Source of the DNA: Platerodrilus igneus
Lineage: Eukaryota; Arthropoda; Insecta; Coleoptera; Lycidae
Assembly (NCBI GenBank): GCA_036346225.1
Contig: JARFIW010001177.1
Coordinates: forward strand, 1,148,501 to 1,212,500
Direction of reading: 5' to 3'
DNA length: 64,000 nt
Below the pieces are notes generated by a model. That model was given only the letters and a program-made list of their open reading frames with translations, was not told the DNA's origin and searched no databases. This document shows, piece by piece, positions 21,640 to 34,886 of this stretch (its first letter is position 1; each line of letters begins with the position of its first letter). The position numbers and the translations under genes are program-made.

Positions 21640-22858
21640 AACTCCAAATGCGTGGTTTAAGGGTAACAACTGTCCACGTTTCACAACGGTATAGTGCCGT
21701 GCTCTGTACACACGCTTTTAGCAGTTCTTTCCTTATTTATATGCTTGCTGTCCTTGAACATGGTAGTCACTTTTTCTCGTTAAATTCAGCACCCTTTTGT
21801 GTTAATCTTTGTTTTTTATCCCTTGAGCTTTTCCCATCTTGCGTTATTTGACTTCTAGTTAGCAGAAATCCTTAACCACTTGTAGGTTTTCGTTTCCTCT
21901 CTGTATTCCGTTTTTTACTTTCTACCCTTCTTTAACATACTAGTACCTTAGTTGTATTTTTCTTAATTTTCATACCGCTTCCCTCTGCTAACACTGTTTC
22001 CATTTCATTAAGAGCTGCTTCTACTCCTCCTTGCTAGATGCTAATACCGCTATATATTCTGCAAATCTGTGTATATTAATCGTTTGTCTCTGCATAATAG
22101 TTCCGAATGTCTGTTCTGTGTTTTGCAGTATTTATTGTCTCTTCGATGTATAAGTTAAAATTAACGGGAATAGGGCACATCTCTGCCTCACGTGTTTACT
22201 AATAATGACTACGTTCCTGGTCTATTTCTGTTACAGTTTTTTGCCTTTTCTATAAGTTATGTACTATCCGTCTATCCCTATAACTCATTCCTATCTTTTT
22301 GAGTATTTCGAACATTTTTCCCCATTTTACATTGCCAAATGCTTTTTCCAGCTCTACCAACCCCATATTCACGGTTTCGCCTTTTTCTATTGTTTTTCCA
22401 TTATCACCCTTAAAGTTAAAATGGCTTCCCGTGTTTCCCTGTTCCGCCTAAACCCAAATTGTCTTCTCCATTATTTCTTCAGCCGTTTCTCAATCCGTCT
22501 TTGTACAGTTCTAGTTATTGTTTTTGCCGCATATGCTGTCAAACTTATTGTACGAAAATTTTCACATTTATTTGCATTTCTTTTTTTATAGTTTGGTGAC
22601 TATGGTGCTACGTTTCAAAACTTTGTGGATCTCGCTTATTTTATACATGTAACCTACAAGTTGGAAGTAACGTTTTCTTAGTGCTTGTCTAGTGGCTTTT
22701 AGAGTTTCTGCCGGCATCTTATCTATATTTTGTTTCTTATAATTTTTCAAACTCTTTAACGCTAAATCAAACTCATTTCTAAGTATAGGGTATTCCAAGT
22801 CATCTATTTCAATGTTTGATTCCTGCTCTAGTGCTCCTAGTTCCTGTCCTGTATAGAG
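21640..22858 (-). pseudogene. non-LTR retrotransposon reverse transcriptase (degenerate)
   Basis: Read on the minus strand, in order: PILRNEFDLALKSLKNYKKQ and NIDKMPAETLKA (RT block like LKNGKAPGIDxIPAELLK); NFRTISLTAYAAK; QFGFRRNRETREAILTLRVI; VELEKAFGNVKW (xDxEKAFDxV); VRQRCALFPL; RFAEYIAVLASS, where the catalytic FADD box has become FAEY; then KELLKACVQSTALYRCETWT near 21680. This is the RT domain order of a LINE. At least one frameshift and several stops interrupt it. Clade not assigned. The endonuclease part and 3' tail are not seen. Confidence 0.75.
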
Positions 22859-23214
22859 GGTGATTCGCTATCTTGTTCCGGAAGTAAGTTTAAAAATATG
22901 TTATATGAACATTGGTCATAATCCAATTAGTTGAAGATCTTGAACAATTTTAAGAAATAAACAAGAATGCCCTAGAATTCCAAAACAAACAACAAGTATT
23001 CGGCATTCGCAATTGCTGATAAGTCGTCATAAAATTAGAATTAATTTGAAATTTTAAAAATGAATGAGTTTAGCGTAAATGAATGTGCAGACATTGTGTA
23101 TGTGCCTCGGCGGCCGGTGCCTACCTAACCTGTCAATCCTTTCCGCTATCTAACTTAAGTGCAGGGTGAAATTGCTCCGTAGAGTAAAATTTTTTCCGCT
23201 AGAATTGGTTTAGC

Positions 23215-23352
23215 ATGGTTCGCAACTATATAAGAAAACAAAGTAGTGGATACAGTAAAGAGGTTTTCGAAAAGGCTAAATCAGAGTTTCGACTAGGTAA
23301 ATCAAGTATTTACACTATCGGTAAAGAATACAAAATAGCAAAAGGGTCTCTA
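23215..23352 (+). pseudogene. HTH_psq DNA-binding fragment of a pogo/CENP-B-type transposase
   Basis: MVRNYIRKQSSGYSKEVFEK... followed by SSIYTIGKEYKIAKGSL matches the N-terminal Psq helix-turn-helix common to pogo/Jerky-type transposases. Similarity stops after ~46 residues; the rest of the transposase is absent. It lies 48 bases before a viral-type ATPase fossil. Whether the two were ever one unit is unknown. Confidence 0.55.
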
Positions 23353-23399
23353 GCTATCACCGCAAATAATTTTATAAGTAGGTACATGCTACAACCAAT

Positions 23400-24020
23400 A
23401 TGGAGGCAACGATGCACGAAGTTTCAGTACCAATACAAAACTATGACGAATTTTCTACTTTTAATGCATAAGAAGTTGATAAACATAGCTTATTGTTCCC
23501 AGTCAAAATGCGATCGATCTCCGCTAGACCGTTAAGTTGTGGCAAGACCAATGCTTTATTATCTTTAATTTTACACGAGAATGGACATAGATTTCAAAAT
23601 GTGTATGTGTTTTCTAAAAGTTTAATTCAACCAAAATATGAATTCTTACTGAGTGTATTTCAACCTTTAAAAGATGAAATTGGTTATCGTGAGTTTGAAA
23701 ATTACGATGATGTAAACGGTCCAGATGGTGGTAAAGAAGATTCAATTATTGTGTATGATGATATATCTGTAAGCGAACAAACAAAGATCATCCAGTTTTT
23801 CTCGTTTGGACGACATGCAGCAATTGACTCATTTTATTTATGTCAGAGTTATGCTAGGGTCTCAAAACATAGTCTCGGGGACAATGTCAATGGTATAGCA
23901 TTATGGAAAGAAGACGAAACTAATCTTTGACATACTTTTTTGAATCATATAAATGGTGACATACCATATCCAATATTTAAAGAAATGTGTTCACTTTGTT
24001 GGAATGATGGTAATTCTTAG
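23400..24020 (+). pseudogene. Polinton/adintovirus-like A32-type DNA-packaging ATPase (broken)
   Basis: One frame from the ATG at 23400 to TAG at 24020 (206 codons), interrupted by TAA at 23469 and TGA at 23928. It shows a degenerate Walker A RPLSCGKTN (first Gly replaced by Arg), then FQNVYVFSKSLIQPKYEF, a Walker B-like SIIVYDDI, and the family-typical RHAAIDSFYLCQSYA and FKEMCSLCW blocks. These are the order and motifs of FtsK/HerA-like packaging ATPases of Polinton/Maverick and related insect virus-like elements. No capsid, protease or polymerase gene is adjacent; a possible polymerase-region scrap lies far away at 47.4 kb. An old endogenous copy. Confidence 0.7.
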
Positions 24021-27000
24021 TATAAGTTTATTACTATATAATAACCAAAAATGATCAAAAGAAACAGTACCGTTCACAAAATCTACGCAGAACTATTAGT
24101 ACACTCAACTACTTCAAATTAATCTTTAACCTAGAACGAGAAGTAAAAAAAATACATTATGGGTTTATCTCAGTTGCTTGTTTACTACAGTTGTTAAATC
24201 TTTATAGACAAAAAAATGTTTATTCAAAAACAATTTAAATAACTAAATATTTACTTAGTGTCCATCTTCCCTAAAAATGACTAAAAAAATATGGTAGTAG
24301 ACACAGCAATTAAGAAAAACCCTCTACTAGCGAAAAGTATCTTCGCTGCAACGGTACAGAATTATGTATTAATGTCCCACCTAAACAGTACAATAACTCT
24401 AAAAAAAGATTTAGATAGACAACTTTATAGGACAACCAATGCTGAACTACTATCTAGTAAATACTCAACCAATAACACCTGGCATCGTAACATTTTTGAC
24501 GATTGAAGCAAAGTAAGTTCAATTTCGACACTGGAACATCCGCGGTAGTGCCATGAGTAACCTAAAAGCTTAAAGAAAATCCAGACCCTTTTTTTCATGA
24601 GGAAGTCATCAAACGACGCCGAGGAGAAAAAATAGCAAGTTTTACGGACTGTCGTGACGTTCTGCATCTCGATACTAGTAGAAAGGGCAGCGGGCAAATC
24701 TTGTTCGGGCACATAATAAACCAAGTAATCAAATTTTTCATATTATTCTCACAGTTGCATGAAATCTTCTGATTTATTTGTAGAACTTGCAGAATTATAA
24801 CTCGCTGTGCTGTTCTCTTGGAGGAGTCCTTGTAAAAACGTATATTTGATTTATCGGAGACTCACTTTTATAGTCAATTATTTCATTATTAACTACCACA
24901 TATCAGACTAAATTTTAGATATGCCATCAACCTAATAAAGCAAACCGCATATAGCTTGGTAGAAACTCTCGAAAACGAATAAAATCATTTCAGTACCATT
25001 TACTGAATGTGGCAATATCCTCTCGTAAATTTATTTATCTTCAATCAAAATGCATTACGTGTTCACTTAATAGACATAAAATATTTCTAATCTTATTTTT
25101 AAAAAGGATCATCCAAGATCATTCTGCTAACAAAAGAAATCCATTTAAACTTAGCGACTTGACTTCATATTACGTCCGTCTGATCGTGAAATCCATTTTT
25201 TTTAATAACATATGTTTACGCCATGATCGCCTAAGATAATAGGTAGACAATCATCACTCAAAGCGCAACCTTAAGAAACTTAATTTTAAGCAAGCAACCG
25301 ACACAGTTAGAATACCTGCATTCCACACATATTCAAAACCCATTATCTCCCTTCAGCAAACGGGCTATAATTGATAATCGAAAAACTACGTATTAAACAT
25401 ATAATCTAGGAGAATACAAGATTTTAAGGCTATATCAAAATAGAGTAGATTTGCGCTATTGAAATTAAAATTAAATGTATTAATAAAACCTATAGGGTGT
25501 TGAATATGCAATTGTTTCAGTTGAGAAAGCTGTCAAAATTGTTATTTAAAAATTTGCAAATGACCGCGAACACAGTAAGGAATATGACATTTAATAGTTT
25601 AACAAGGAAAATGTTTGCATACAGGGACGGCACGCAATAGATATGTATTTAGAATTTAAAGTATTTCAATCTATCCTATGTTGATATAGCATTAAGGAGT
25701 GTGGTAGTTTGTTATCAGAACATTTTGTCTTGGAAATTTTACAATAAGTTTATTTACGTGTCTTCTGCAAGGTTATTTCGGAATTGTTTATCGTTACAAG
25801 ATATCTAATGCAAACTATTAATTGGTATGCTACTTTTTCTATAATCTTATGCCTAAAGTTAGGCAATGGTTTATACACGTACTTTAAAATTCCATAAGTT
25901 TGATGGAAATTCCTGTTTCCCATTTTTGATTGTAGTTTCGCTTGCTAGGATAGAATAATGGGTTTGGTTATACATGGTTATTGTGGAATTTTTTTAATGC
26001 GTAATTGATTCAAGCAGTTTCTGGGTACCTTATCGCGCAGATGGACGGTTTTGAAAAAAATAATATTTTTATTATTCTTTTATTTACGTATAAATGCTTT
26101 CGAGAGAAGTTACGTTTGGAACAGTTGTTTACTATTATGCAAAATTTTATGGCGCGAACAGAATGGTAGTGTTTTCCGTTTATGGGTATAGAAATAAGTG
26201 ATGTTTTCTAAGTCCGGTTACGCGGTATAGTACCTAATTATTCGAGTTATCGGAAAAGTTAAATAATTTCCAGCTTCTGATATGAAGCAATTTATTAATG
26301 CCGTATAAAATTACCTACGAAGGCAAATAACAGGATAGCAAGAATTAAAAACCGACATCACAGCTGTTCGTGTGCACATCATCGACTATGGCTTCAAAGC
26401 AGATGATAAGAATAGAACGATCGTATTGGAGAAGCGTCGCTGTGCTGAATGTCTTTTGGTGCTGAATCAAGCGTAGAATTTCAAGTTCACGACTTTATGA
26501 AGTACAAATCCCTGAAAGATGCACCCGGTGGATTGTCTTTCAACAATCCCAATCGTATAGGTATATTGGATTTTTCTTCTGGGTATTGATATTTTGGTTT
26601 TCTAAATCAACTCGCACGGTGGGCTTTATATATATCAGTTTTTAATTTACAAGACAAATTTGGTTGGTATAAACATTTAATTTATAAACGTACTTTATTG
26701 TGATCCAAATATTTCAGTGCTTTTAATAAGCAAGAGCAAATAAGTTGTTTAAATTTCGTCATTGCATGATAAAATTTAGAGACTCAGGTTTCTATTAATT
26801 AATAAATGTAGTTTTGAAATATACGGAATGTAGTTACGTGGTTGTCTATAAATCATACTAAAATAAACAAATTTTTTGTAGAAAAACTTTGATAAACCTT
26901 AATTGCTTTGGTTTAGTGTTGTAAATATGCTAATGGCGACAGCTTTTGCTGTTTGAGAATTAATGATAAGATAAGATTAGCATTGACCTTCCATAAGATT

Positions 27001-27140
27001 TTCTATATTAAATTTAGAGTTATTGTCTAGGTGCGACGTTACTACCAAATTCTACACCGCTGCTGAAAAATTGTTGTTTTATGTGAATATGAAGTATATA
27101 AAAATTTGATTAAGCAAGTAACTGAATACAATCCACTATA
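24021..27140. other. unassigned AT-rich DNA
   Basis: About 3.1 kb with short ORFs lacking domains. No repeats or RNA genes that I can support. Confidence 0.4.
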
Positions 27141-28064
27141 TACAGGGTGAGTTTTTAGTGTGGCAACGGTCGATAAATCCGTTATTATAAAGCTACGTAA
27201 ACCAAATTTGGAGGCATATTAGGCATGCCTAATGTGCACATTTTAAAAATATTTGGAAGCATACAGGGTGTTTCATAATTCCAGGGCATATTAAACTTAT
27301 ATTTTTTTAAATGGAACACCCTATATATTATTACATTTTTGGAAAGCCCATAAAAAGAGCTTTAATTTGATATAAAATTGTATCTGTTTCTTCCTTTTAG
27401 TTTTTGAGATATTCAACTGTTTTTAGAAAAAATGACCCTGATTAGATACATTGCCACTGCACTAATACACAACTTATGTTAATTTTCAAGATACAGAAAA
27501 TCTTACTATATACCATAGTATATTTGTAATTATCACTTTTTTGAAATTTCTTCACGGTATACAGGGTGTGTCAGGTTTCGCAAAATGCAATTTTTAAATT
27601 TTTTTTTAAATAGCACCCTATCAATTTTATTGCTACAATGGATAGTCCATTAAGTGTCCTTTCATTTTTGTTAAGCATTCCCTATACCTAAATCCATTAC
27701 TTTCTGAGATATTTTTGATTTTCTTCAAATTTTAAGAATGTTTTTAATTTACATAACTAAAAATAACTTACTATTGGAGAATATTATAAAACAATTAAGG
27801 CATATTGATTAACAATTAACTACACTTATCCAATAACAATTTTCACTAAAGATATAACAACCTACAATAATACGCTATCAACAGAATTCTGCCAGATCAA
27901 CAATATGCATTTTATAGAAAATGTTTAAACAGAAAATCAGGCAGGCTTTGAAAGAAATAACAATTACAATCAAAATGTCATTTAGGTTTATTGATTGTAG
28001 TGTGTTGTCATTTAACACATTATCAGTTCTGTTTTAAATGTAATCTTTGAAGGAGTTTTCAAAA

Positions 28065-28173
28065 TGAATTCTACAGTGGAAGAACAAATAAATATGATTT
28101 GGGTATTGGGAGCAAGTTTAAGAAATTTCCTACTTGCATCAAGAATATACCAAGAGAGATATCCTGTTAAATG
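28065..28173 (+). pseudogene. N-terminal HTH remnant of a DUF4817-type transposase in the foldback loop
   Basis: ATG at 28065 opens a 35-codon reading frame: MNSTVEEQINMIWVLG followed by ASLRNFLLASRIYQERYP, then a stop inside the right arm. The pattern (EExxxMIxxLGxSxRNxxxASRxYxERYP) is like the N-terminal helix-turn-helix of insect transposases with DUF4817. The frame ends where the loop meets the arm, so the rest of the transposase was lost when the foldback formed. Confidence 0.55.
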
Positions 28174-28465
28174 ATAACACACTACAATTAATAAACCTAA
28201 ATGACATTTTAATTGTAATAGTTATTTTTTTCAAAGTCTGCCTGATTTCCTGCTTGAACATTTTCTATACAATGCATATTGTTGATCTGGCAGAATTCTG
28301 TTGATAGTGTTTTATAGTAGGTTGTTATATCTTTAGTGAAAATTGTTATTGGATAAGTGTAGTTAATTGTTAATCAATATGTATTAATTGTTTTATAATA
28401 TTTTCCAATAGTAAGTTATTTTTAGTTATGTGAATTAAAAACATTCTTAAAATTTGAAGAAAATC

Positions 28466-28522
28466 AAAAATATCTCAGAAAGTAATGGATCTAAATCCAT
28501 TACTTTCTGAGATATTTTTGAT
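28466..28522. repeat. nested short perfect hairpin inside the right foldback arm
   Basis: ATCAAAAATATCTCAGAAAG...CTTTCTGAGATATTTTTGAT form arms of ~27 bp around TCTAA. The left foldback arm has only one half at the matching place, so this is an inverted local duplication within the right arm. Confidence 0.85.
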
Positions 28523-29068
28523 AGGGAATGCTTAACAAAAATGAAAGGACACTTAATGAACTATCCATTGTAGCAATAAAATTGGTAGGGTACCATTTAA
28601 AAAAAGTTTTAAAAATTGCATTTTGCAAAACCTGACACACCCTGTATACTGTGAAGAAATTTCAAAAAAGTGATACTTATAAATATACTATGGTATATAG
28701 TAAAATTTTCTGCATCTTGAAAATTAACATAAGTTATGTATTAGTACAGTGGCAATGTATCTAATAAGGGTCATTTTTCCTAAAAACAGTTGAATATCTC
28801 AAAAACTAAAAGGAATAGATAGATACATTTTGATATCAAATTAAAGCTCTTTTTATGGGCTTTCCAAAAATGTAATAATATATAGAATGTTCCATTTAAA
28901 AAAATCTAAGTTTAATATGCCCTGGAATTATGAAACACCTTGTATGCTTCCAAATATTTTTGGAATGTGCACTTTAGGTATGCCTAATATGCCTCCAAAT
29001 TTGGTTTACGTAGCTTTTATAATAACGGAGATATCAACCGTTGCCACACTAAAAACTCACCCTGTGTA

Positions 29069-32000
29069 TTTTTTATTGATTCTGTTTTATGTAAATCTTA
29101 GGCGTGAGAGTAAAAATTAGTGTGAGGTAAGTTAGGAATGTGTTAATTACTTATGCGTCGATTTTGTTACTCTGCAAATCCTCCGGGATACGTTCAGTAA
29201 ATATCGTTTTTTCGCGGGTTGCGTTTCCTTTTTTTATAACGTGCTTTTTTATTAATTAGGGGTTGTAACAACCCGATTTTCAATCGCTTTGTTGAGCATA
29301 AATTTTATAATTATTTTTTATATAATGTTACGCTACTGCGTACCAATTATTATAGTATTAATAGTTGACACAATTTAATTATCACTTGTATATTTCACGA
29401 ATCGTGGTTGAATTATATGTACGTTTTACAAAGTGCATAGACCGTGGTGGAATAACCTCATACAAGCGAATTCTTCTATATTTTAAAAAGCTTTCGTTTT
29501 ACATCTACGGTACCTGGGATCGCATAATATTTACAATACAATGTATTGAGAGGGTTTAGTTTCTGGTATTTAAAACATATGATGCGGCCGCAGGGCCGGA
29601 CGAATTGATTGGGGGTTTGCAGGAATGTGGTCAGATGTAAAGAAACGGCCATGAATCCAGGTTTTTTTTTATGTGTGTCTTTGAGTGAAGACGTGTTTGA
29701 GTGTTGCTTAGAACACGTAAGTACTTATTTTGTTTGAAAGGACATTTATTTTTAATAATGCAAGTAACACTTTGATATAAATTTCCTTCTGATACTACAT
29801 CGATTTATGTAGACCATTATTGAATTCTAACGAGTTAACCTGAGTATTAATTCTGGGTACCGGTGTACATACATTATCGGGCCTGTCAAATAATTGTTAC
29901 TTCTTTATGAACAACGTTGCCCGCGAAGTTATTTTGTTGTTTTGTGTTATGAATATTTACAAATGGTTGGTTACAAAGACTTTTCATTGTTGTTTTCTTT
30001 GTAAAAATAAGAAATGGTTTAACACAAGATGTACAGCATTAATATATTTTATAAATAACGTTTCGCTTTTATACTATACTTACAAATACTTTTTGTAATA
30101 TATTGCATCTGTGCACAATATTAATTTTATTAGTATAATTTTTAAAATAGATTCTTGTACTTTTTGTATTAAACGCTGATGCAGACATTTGATAAGGTGT
30201 GGTATTGCGTCTATTTGGAATTTTAGTTCTGTTTTATCAATTAGCATAGTTGCTTGTAAAACAAGTAATCTGTAAACAATTAAAAATAGGATATGCAATA
30301 TTATTCGTGTTTTTGTTAAATTAATTAAAGGTATTAAGTTAATCATAGTTAGGCTAAGGTTAGGTATATGTGATGACGTGCACGTCCCAAGATAACAATT
30401 AGGTTAGATAGAGTTACGTTATTTTATGTCGGAATAGTGGGCCCTGTAGGCCTTATTGCATTTCGAGTTCCAGACTGTTATTTATTTGTTTATACATGCT
30501 ATTCCTGACAGTCGATGGTATAATAAAATGTTATTGCTTTTTCTAAACTACGAGTTTATTTCATGATTACTTTTATTAGGTATCAGTGCCTTTCCGCTGA
30601 TTGGCGCCCATGTTTATCATAAATTGTTAATATATGTATTGATGATTTTTATCCATATCGCATATTTGGTAAGAACACGCAAGGGTTTAGTTAAGAGTTT
30701 GAACCACGACCTACGCCGCTGAGTTTAGTCTGCCTGGCCTTAATTAACCGTCTTGACTGGTCTTTACAGGCCCTCGACGGACGGTTGATTATGTAAATAT
30801 TACAGGGTGTGCGAACAAACTTTCCTCCTTGAGGTTTTATTTTTGCCTTGTGATCCACCCAATTCTACGACTTTCTAGCTAGCACGGCATTTTTTCGATT
30901 CCTTTTTTTGTTGCAGTACTCGGTGTCGGCTATTTTCTTTGCTTACGTTAGTTTTTTCTTATCCGCATGAAGTACCGTAAAATATTATTTGTTTTAGGTT
31001 GATAATTGGAAATAAAATTGCTATGGTTTATTATACAAATCGCGTAGTCGTGTTTTGTAATTGTACTTAAAGGAGTATTATGTTTAAATATACCGGAATA
31101 CATTGCAGGGCAAGTGGTTTTTAATTAACAGCAAAAATCCAGAGTCACTTCGATTTAAAATCTTTTCTATAATTTCCTTGAGACTTGGATATGACCTACA
31201 AGTATATAAAACGTTCGCCTTCATTCTTATTTGAACTATTTCCTAAGTTTGTTGCGAAACAACGACGTTGCACCACCTTTATTATCGGAAAACCCAGCAA
31301 ACCATAGCGCTGTGCTATAAAGTTTGCGCCGGATGTGCTATAAACTAGTTGAGGGAAACATGCCTTATTCTCGCGCGGATTCTCAACCAGATTGTCGAAG
31401 ATCCCTATCTACAGTTTATACAATTACTTATGACACTTTAACCTTGGGATCGATATAACACCACCTAATAAGTACATGATACCGTTTGCTAATGTTTTTG
31501 GGGTGGAAATTTAAACATTACACTCTACAGTATATAATAATGAAACAGACGCATAGTTTTCAGTCAAAAGTTGCGTCAGATTAATTGCAAATTACGCAAC
31601 GAAACAGTTGTAGCAAAGAGAAAGAACTTTCGGACGTTGGACTCCTAGGAATGGGCTCGAAACATCGTAGACATGTACCTCGGTTAACATTTCGAGTGAT
31701 ACATTGCTCTCCGGAATACGTAATATCCGGAGGTTGAACACCGGTTCTAACGCTTCACTTGCAGTTAATGTTTTGTTGCTTGCACAATTCCCTACAGAAA
31801 GATACGCCGGAAAGCTCATTTTCATTGTAGTCGATTGTTGTCCAAATATATTTTACTGGAAGTTTAAGATTTCAAAAACTACTCTAATAATACTTTGTAA
31901 TATCCGCCTCAGCTAACACAAGATTATAGAAAGGTATCAATTATGTATAGGTTAATCACCATCTAATAGGGTTTTTATAAAATAATAAAGAAAAAGAATA

Positions 32001-34807
32001 ATTTGTTGTAATTTTAATAAAAAGAGAATTTTTTAGAGTTGCGGTTAATGAATGCGCTAATTCCTGAACTCTCCGATTTTAAGACACCACTAGATATCTG
32101 TTGCTTGCTATGACATGACTGACTATTATGAAAGCATTCTAGCTAGATAAAATTCATTTGAATTTCTTGTATCTCGTTTATTGTTATAATTATCATGACA
32201 GGGTTTCTAAACAGTGTTGTCTTATTTTCTATATTGTAACCAATGGGTAAAACTAATTGAAAGTGTAATATATCAATTTTAATACCTGTACGTATCATTA
32301 GTTTAAATCCATGATGTGATGTTCAATTTTGATATATTTGCCGATCACGGACCTACATTTTATGTTATGGGTAATACTTCTGTTTCTGAAATTGTAAAAT
32401 GGAACCTACAATTACCCCTTTAAGTACAAGATTACCCTTCAATCAAAATTTAGTATTCCGAACTTTCAAACTTCTGTTTGATATGTAAAATGTTGGAGAT
32501 TTTAGTGTTATAAAAAGCAATGTGTGTCAAACGATAATCGCCATGCGCTAAAAATGCTTGTGTCGAAATTGATTCAAAAATTCGTACTATTTCATCGCAG
32601 TCGTCACCGTAGTCCATCGTCTTCAAGACAAGTGTACGCTTTTGGGTTATGTAATATGGTTAGAGTTCAGATGTAGAATTGCCATCTGTGCTTAACTATT
32701 GAACACTCAAGTTAGAGTACTAGTTGTACTTTGCGATTCTAACACGGGTTTGCTAAGAATTAATATTCAAATAGAGCTGATGATGTAGAGGTCGTCCTGC
32801 ATCGTTTTGATAAGTTTTATTGGTGTACCTATATTCCTAATGTCGTACACTTATAGCTTTTAGTACTGATTTTGGACCCAAAGGTTTGGACAGTCTGTCG
32901 TACGATATAGCGTGGTATAGTTTATATGGTGGTCGACATCTTTTGGTCGTAGTTTGGTTTCCAGTGTAACACAAAATAACTTGGCTGGTAGACAGGAGGT
33001 TACGAAGATATGCAGCAAACTTTCCGCCAAAGCAACTGAAGCGTTTACTGTAACCACACATGTTGCATATGCTGGATAACCTGTAGAGGATCACAAGTTT
33101 TAAAACACTCCGTAATGTCATAGAACTAAAATTATTAATTACAAGTTTTACGATGTTCTTCGGACTGGTGACGAAGTCGCGTGCTCCACCAGCTGAGTCG
33201 TTATGAGACTATTAAGACGGGGTTCTAGAGTTCTTCAGTAGACCAACGTAACTAGCGGGTCTAAGCAGAATAGTCCAACTGTGTTGAATTAAATTACCGG
33301 GCACCAAAAAATTGGGAGCGGTATGTGGCAACTACACCTCTCCAAACTCTGGAATTAACCCTGTAAGTACTTATCACAGCACGTTGCTAATAAATAAAAC
33401 CAGTTAGATTAAAAAATATAACATATATTGATTTGACAACGCCTCGCTTTCGGACATTACTAGATGGGTGATATGAAAATGGCTTCACGTTGAAGTCCCG
33501 CTAAAAGAGTGATGTGATAAGGCCGCGTTGAGAACGTAGCTGAAAGAGTGCTGTAATACAGCAATTTGTAAAACTTGAAATTGTTCACTTACCTTCCTTT
33601 TTAACTTTGTCTGGGTAGCTCAACAGAATAGACGGTGTTTTAAAATAAAATAAAATACAGCAATATCACAAAGTATTTATACAGTAAGGAATATTTTCTC
33701 TCATAAAAAAACATTTACAACATTGTTTTTTTCAAACATAAAATAATTACTAAGAAGTAACTGTTATATAAGAAAACAATTGTTCCTTATTTTTTTTTAA
33801 ATTTACAGCATTAAACTTATTCTTTTAATGATGGTTTACATGGTTATAATTATTACCACGCTTGTAAGATTTGTTTTGGCCAAAAAATCCTTGACGAATA
33901 TTCTACAAAAAAGGTCATAGTATTTCGAACCCTGAACACCAACTCCTGGTAAAAATCCTTTACACAAAAAAAAATTATTAAAACTATCTTAAACTAGTTA
34001 AGAAATACTCTAATATCAGTTAAAATAAGTCTATAAATAATAATTGCAGGATCCACAAAAATGCTCCTCCTAAATAAAAATCTTCCTATTTTAAATTGAC
34101 GTGAAATCAGCTCACAAGATTGTTTTCTATATTAAAATGCATTGTCGGACAAATACATAAATTCGTACATCGGTGTTATACACGTTCCTGAATATAGAGT
34201 CTGTTAGTTATTTTGGATATCATGTTTATTTGGTTGGTCGGGTTTTATTGGAGGTTTTAGTTTGTTTCACATTTCAATCAATAGTCAGAAAAGCTTGCGC
34301 GATATCCGCCAGTTGTTGTGTATATAAGAATATAGCAATGAGATATTTCTCGTAAAATTGCAAATATGCAGTTTTATAGTCAATGTACTAACACATTTAG
34401 AGATTTTATAATCCAGCGTTTCAAAATGTACTCCTGCAAACATTATATCAAATAAACGCTTCTAATTCCTAATTTTTCATTTCTATTTTCAAGAAATAAC
34501 AGAGATTTTTTAATTTGACACAGAATTACATAGTTTCGGTGTAGGTAGTTAAACCCAATTTTAGTATCAAAATTTTTATAATCTTTTATAGTCAGATTTG
34601 GTGTTAAGATTTTGTAATTTTACAACACAAAGACGCTACATTAGTTCAGAGGACTATTTTTTACTTAGAAATATAAAATATCGTCTAATATTTAGCATAA
34701 TGGGCAAGGTAGGGATTATTTTACGTAACAGTACCTGCATTTTAATTTCTCATACAAATAAGTCAACATTTTGCTGAAAAATGTTTTTCTAAAATATTCA
34801 AGCGGTC
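29069..34807. other. long unassigned AT-rich region
   Basis: About 5.7 kb. Scattered short ORFs have no recognised domain. A lone ACAGGGTGTG at 30804 resembles the foldback terminus but no arm follows it. Confidence 0.4.
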
Positions 34808-34886
34808 TATGTCGGGAGTCGAACTCAGGCCCTTAGGATTAGTAATCACATGTGAACAAACTAATCACCTGACTGCCGTGCCGTGA
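34808..34886 (-). repeat. tRNA-derived SINE-like head
   Basis: The minus strand has GGCAGTCAGGTG (34866-34877, A-box-like) and GAGTTCGACTCCC (34814-34826, B-box) at tRNA-like spacing. The acceptor stem does not pair, so it is not a tRNA gene. An AT-rich tract lies downstream on the minus strand. SINE family unknown. Confidence 0.5.

Larger units (their letters stand above)
27141..29068. mobile_element. foldback DNA transposon, 1.93 kb, TACAGGGTG ends
   Basis: The left arm (27141-28018) and right arm (28164-29068) are near-perfect reverse complements. They start TACAGGGTGAGTTTTTAG and end CTCACCCTGTGTA. Each arm has two further internal TACAGGGTG-type blocks. The loop of ~145 bp (28019-28163) contains a short ORF with a transposase-like N-terminus. 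A DNA transposon that has lost its catalytic region and become all inverted repeat. A half-copy lies at 15622. Confidence 0.88.

Noticed and set aside
28887..29120. ORF MPWNYETPCMLPNIF..., also seen at 15771-15553, as a conserved protein
   Set aside because: Both lie in the foldback transposon terminal repeat; conservation follows from the repeat, and codons are not under visible constraint.
30804..30830. ACAGGGTGTG as a further foldback transposon end
   Set aside because: No arm sequence follows and no partner end is found nearby.
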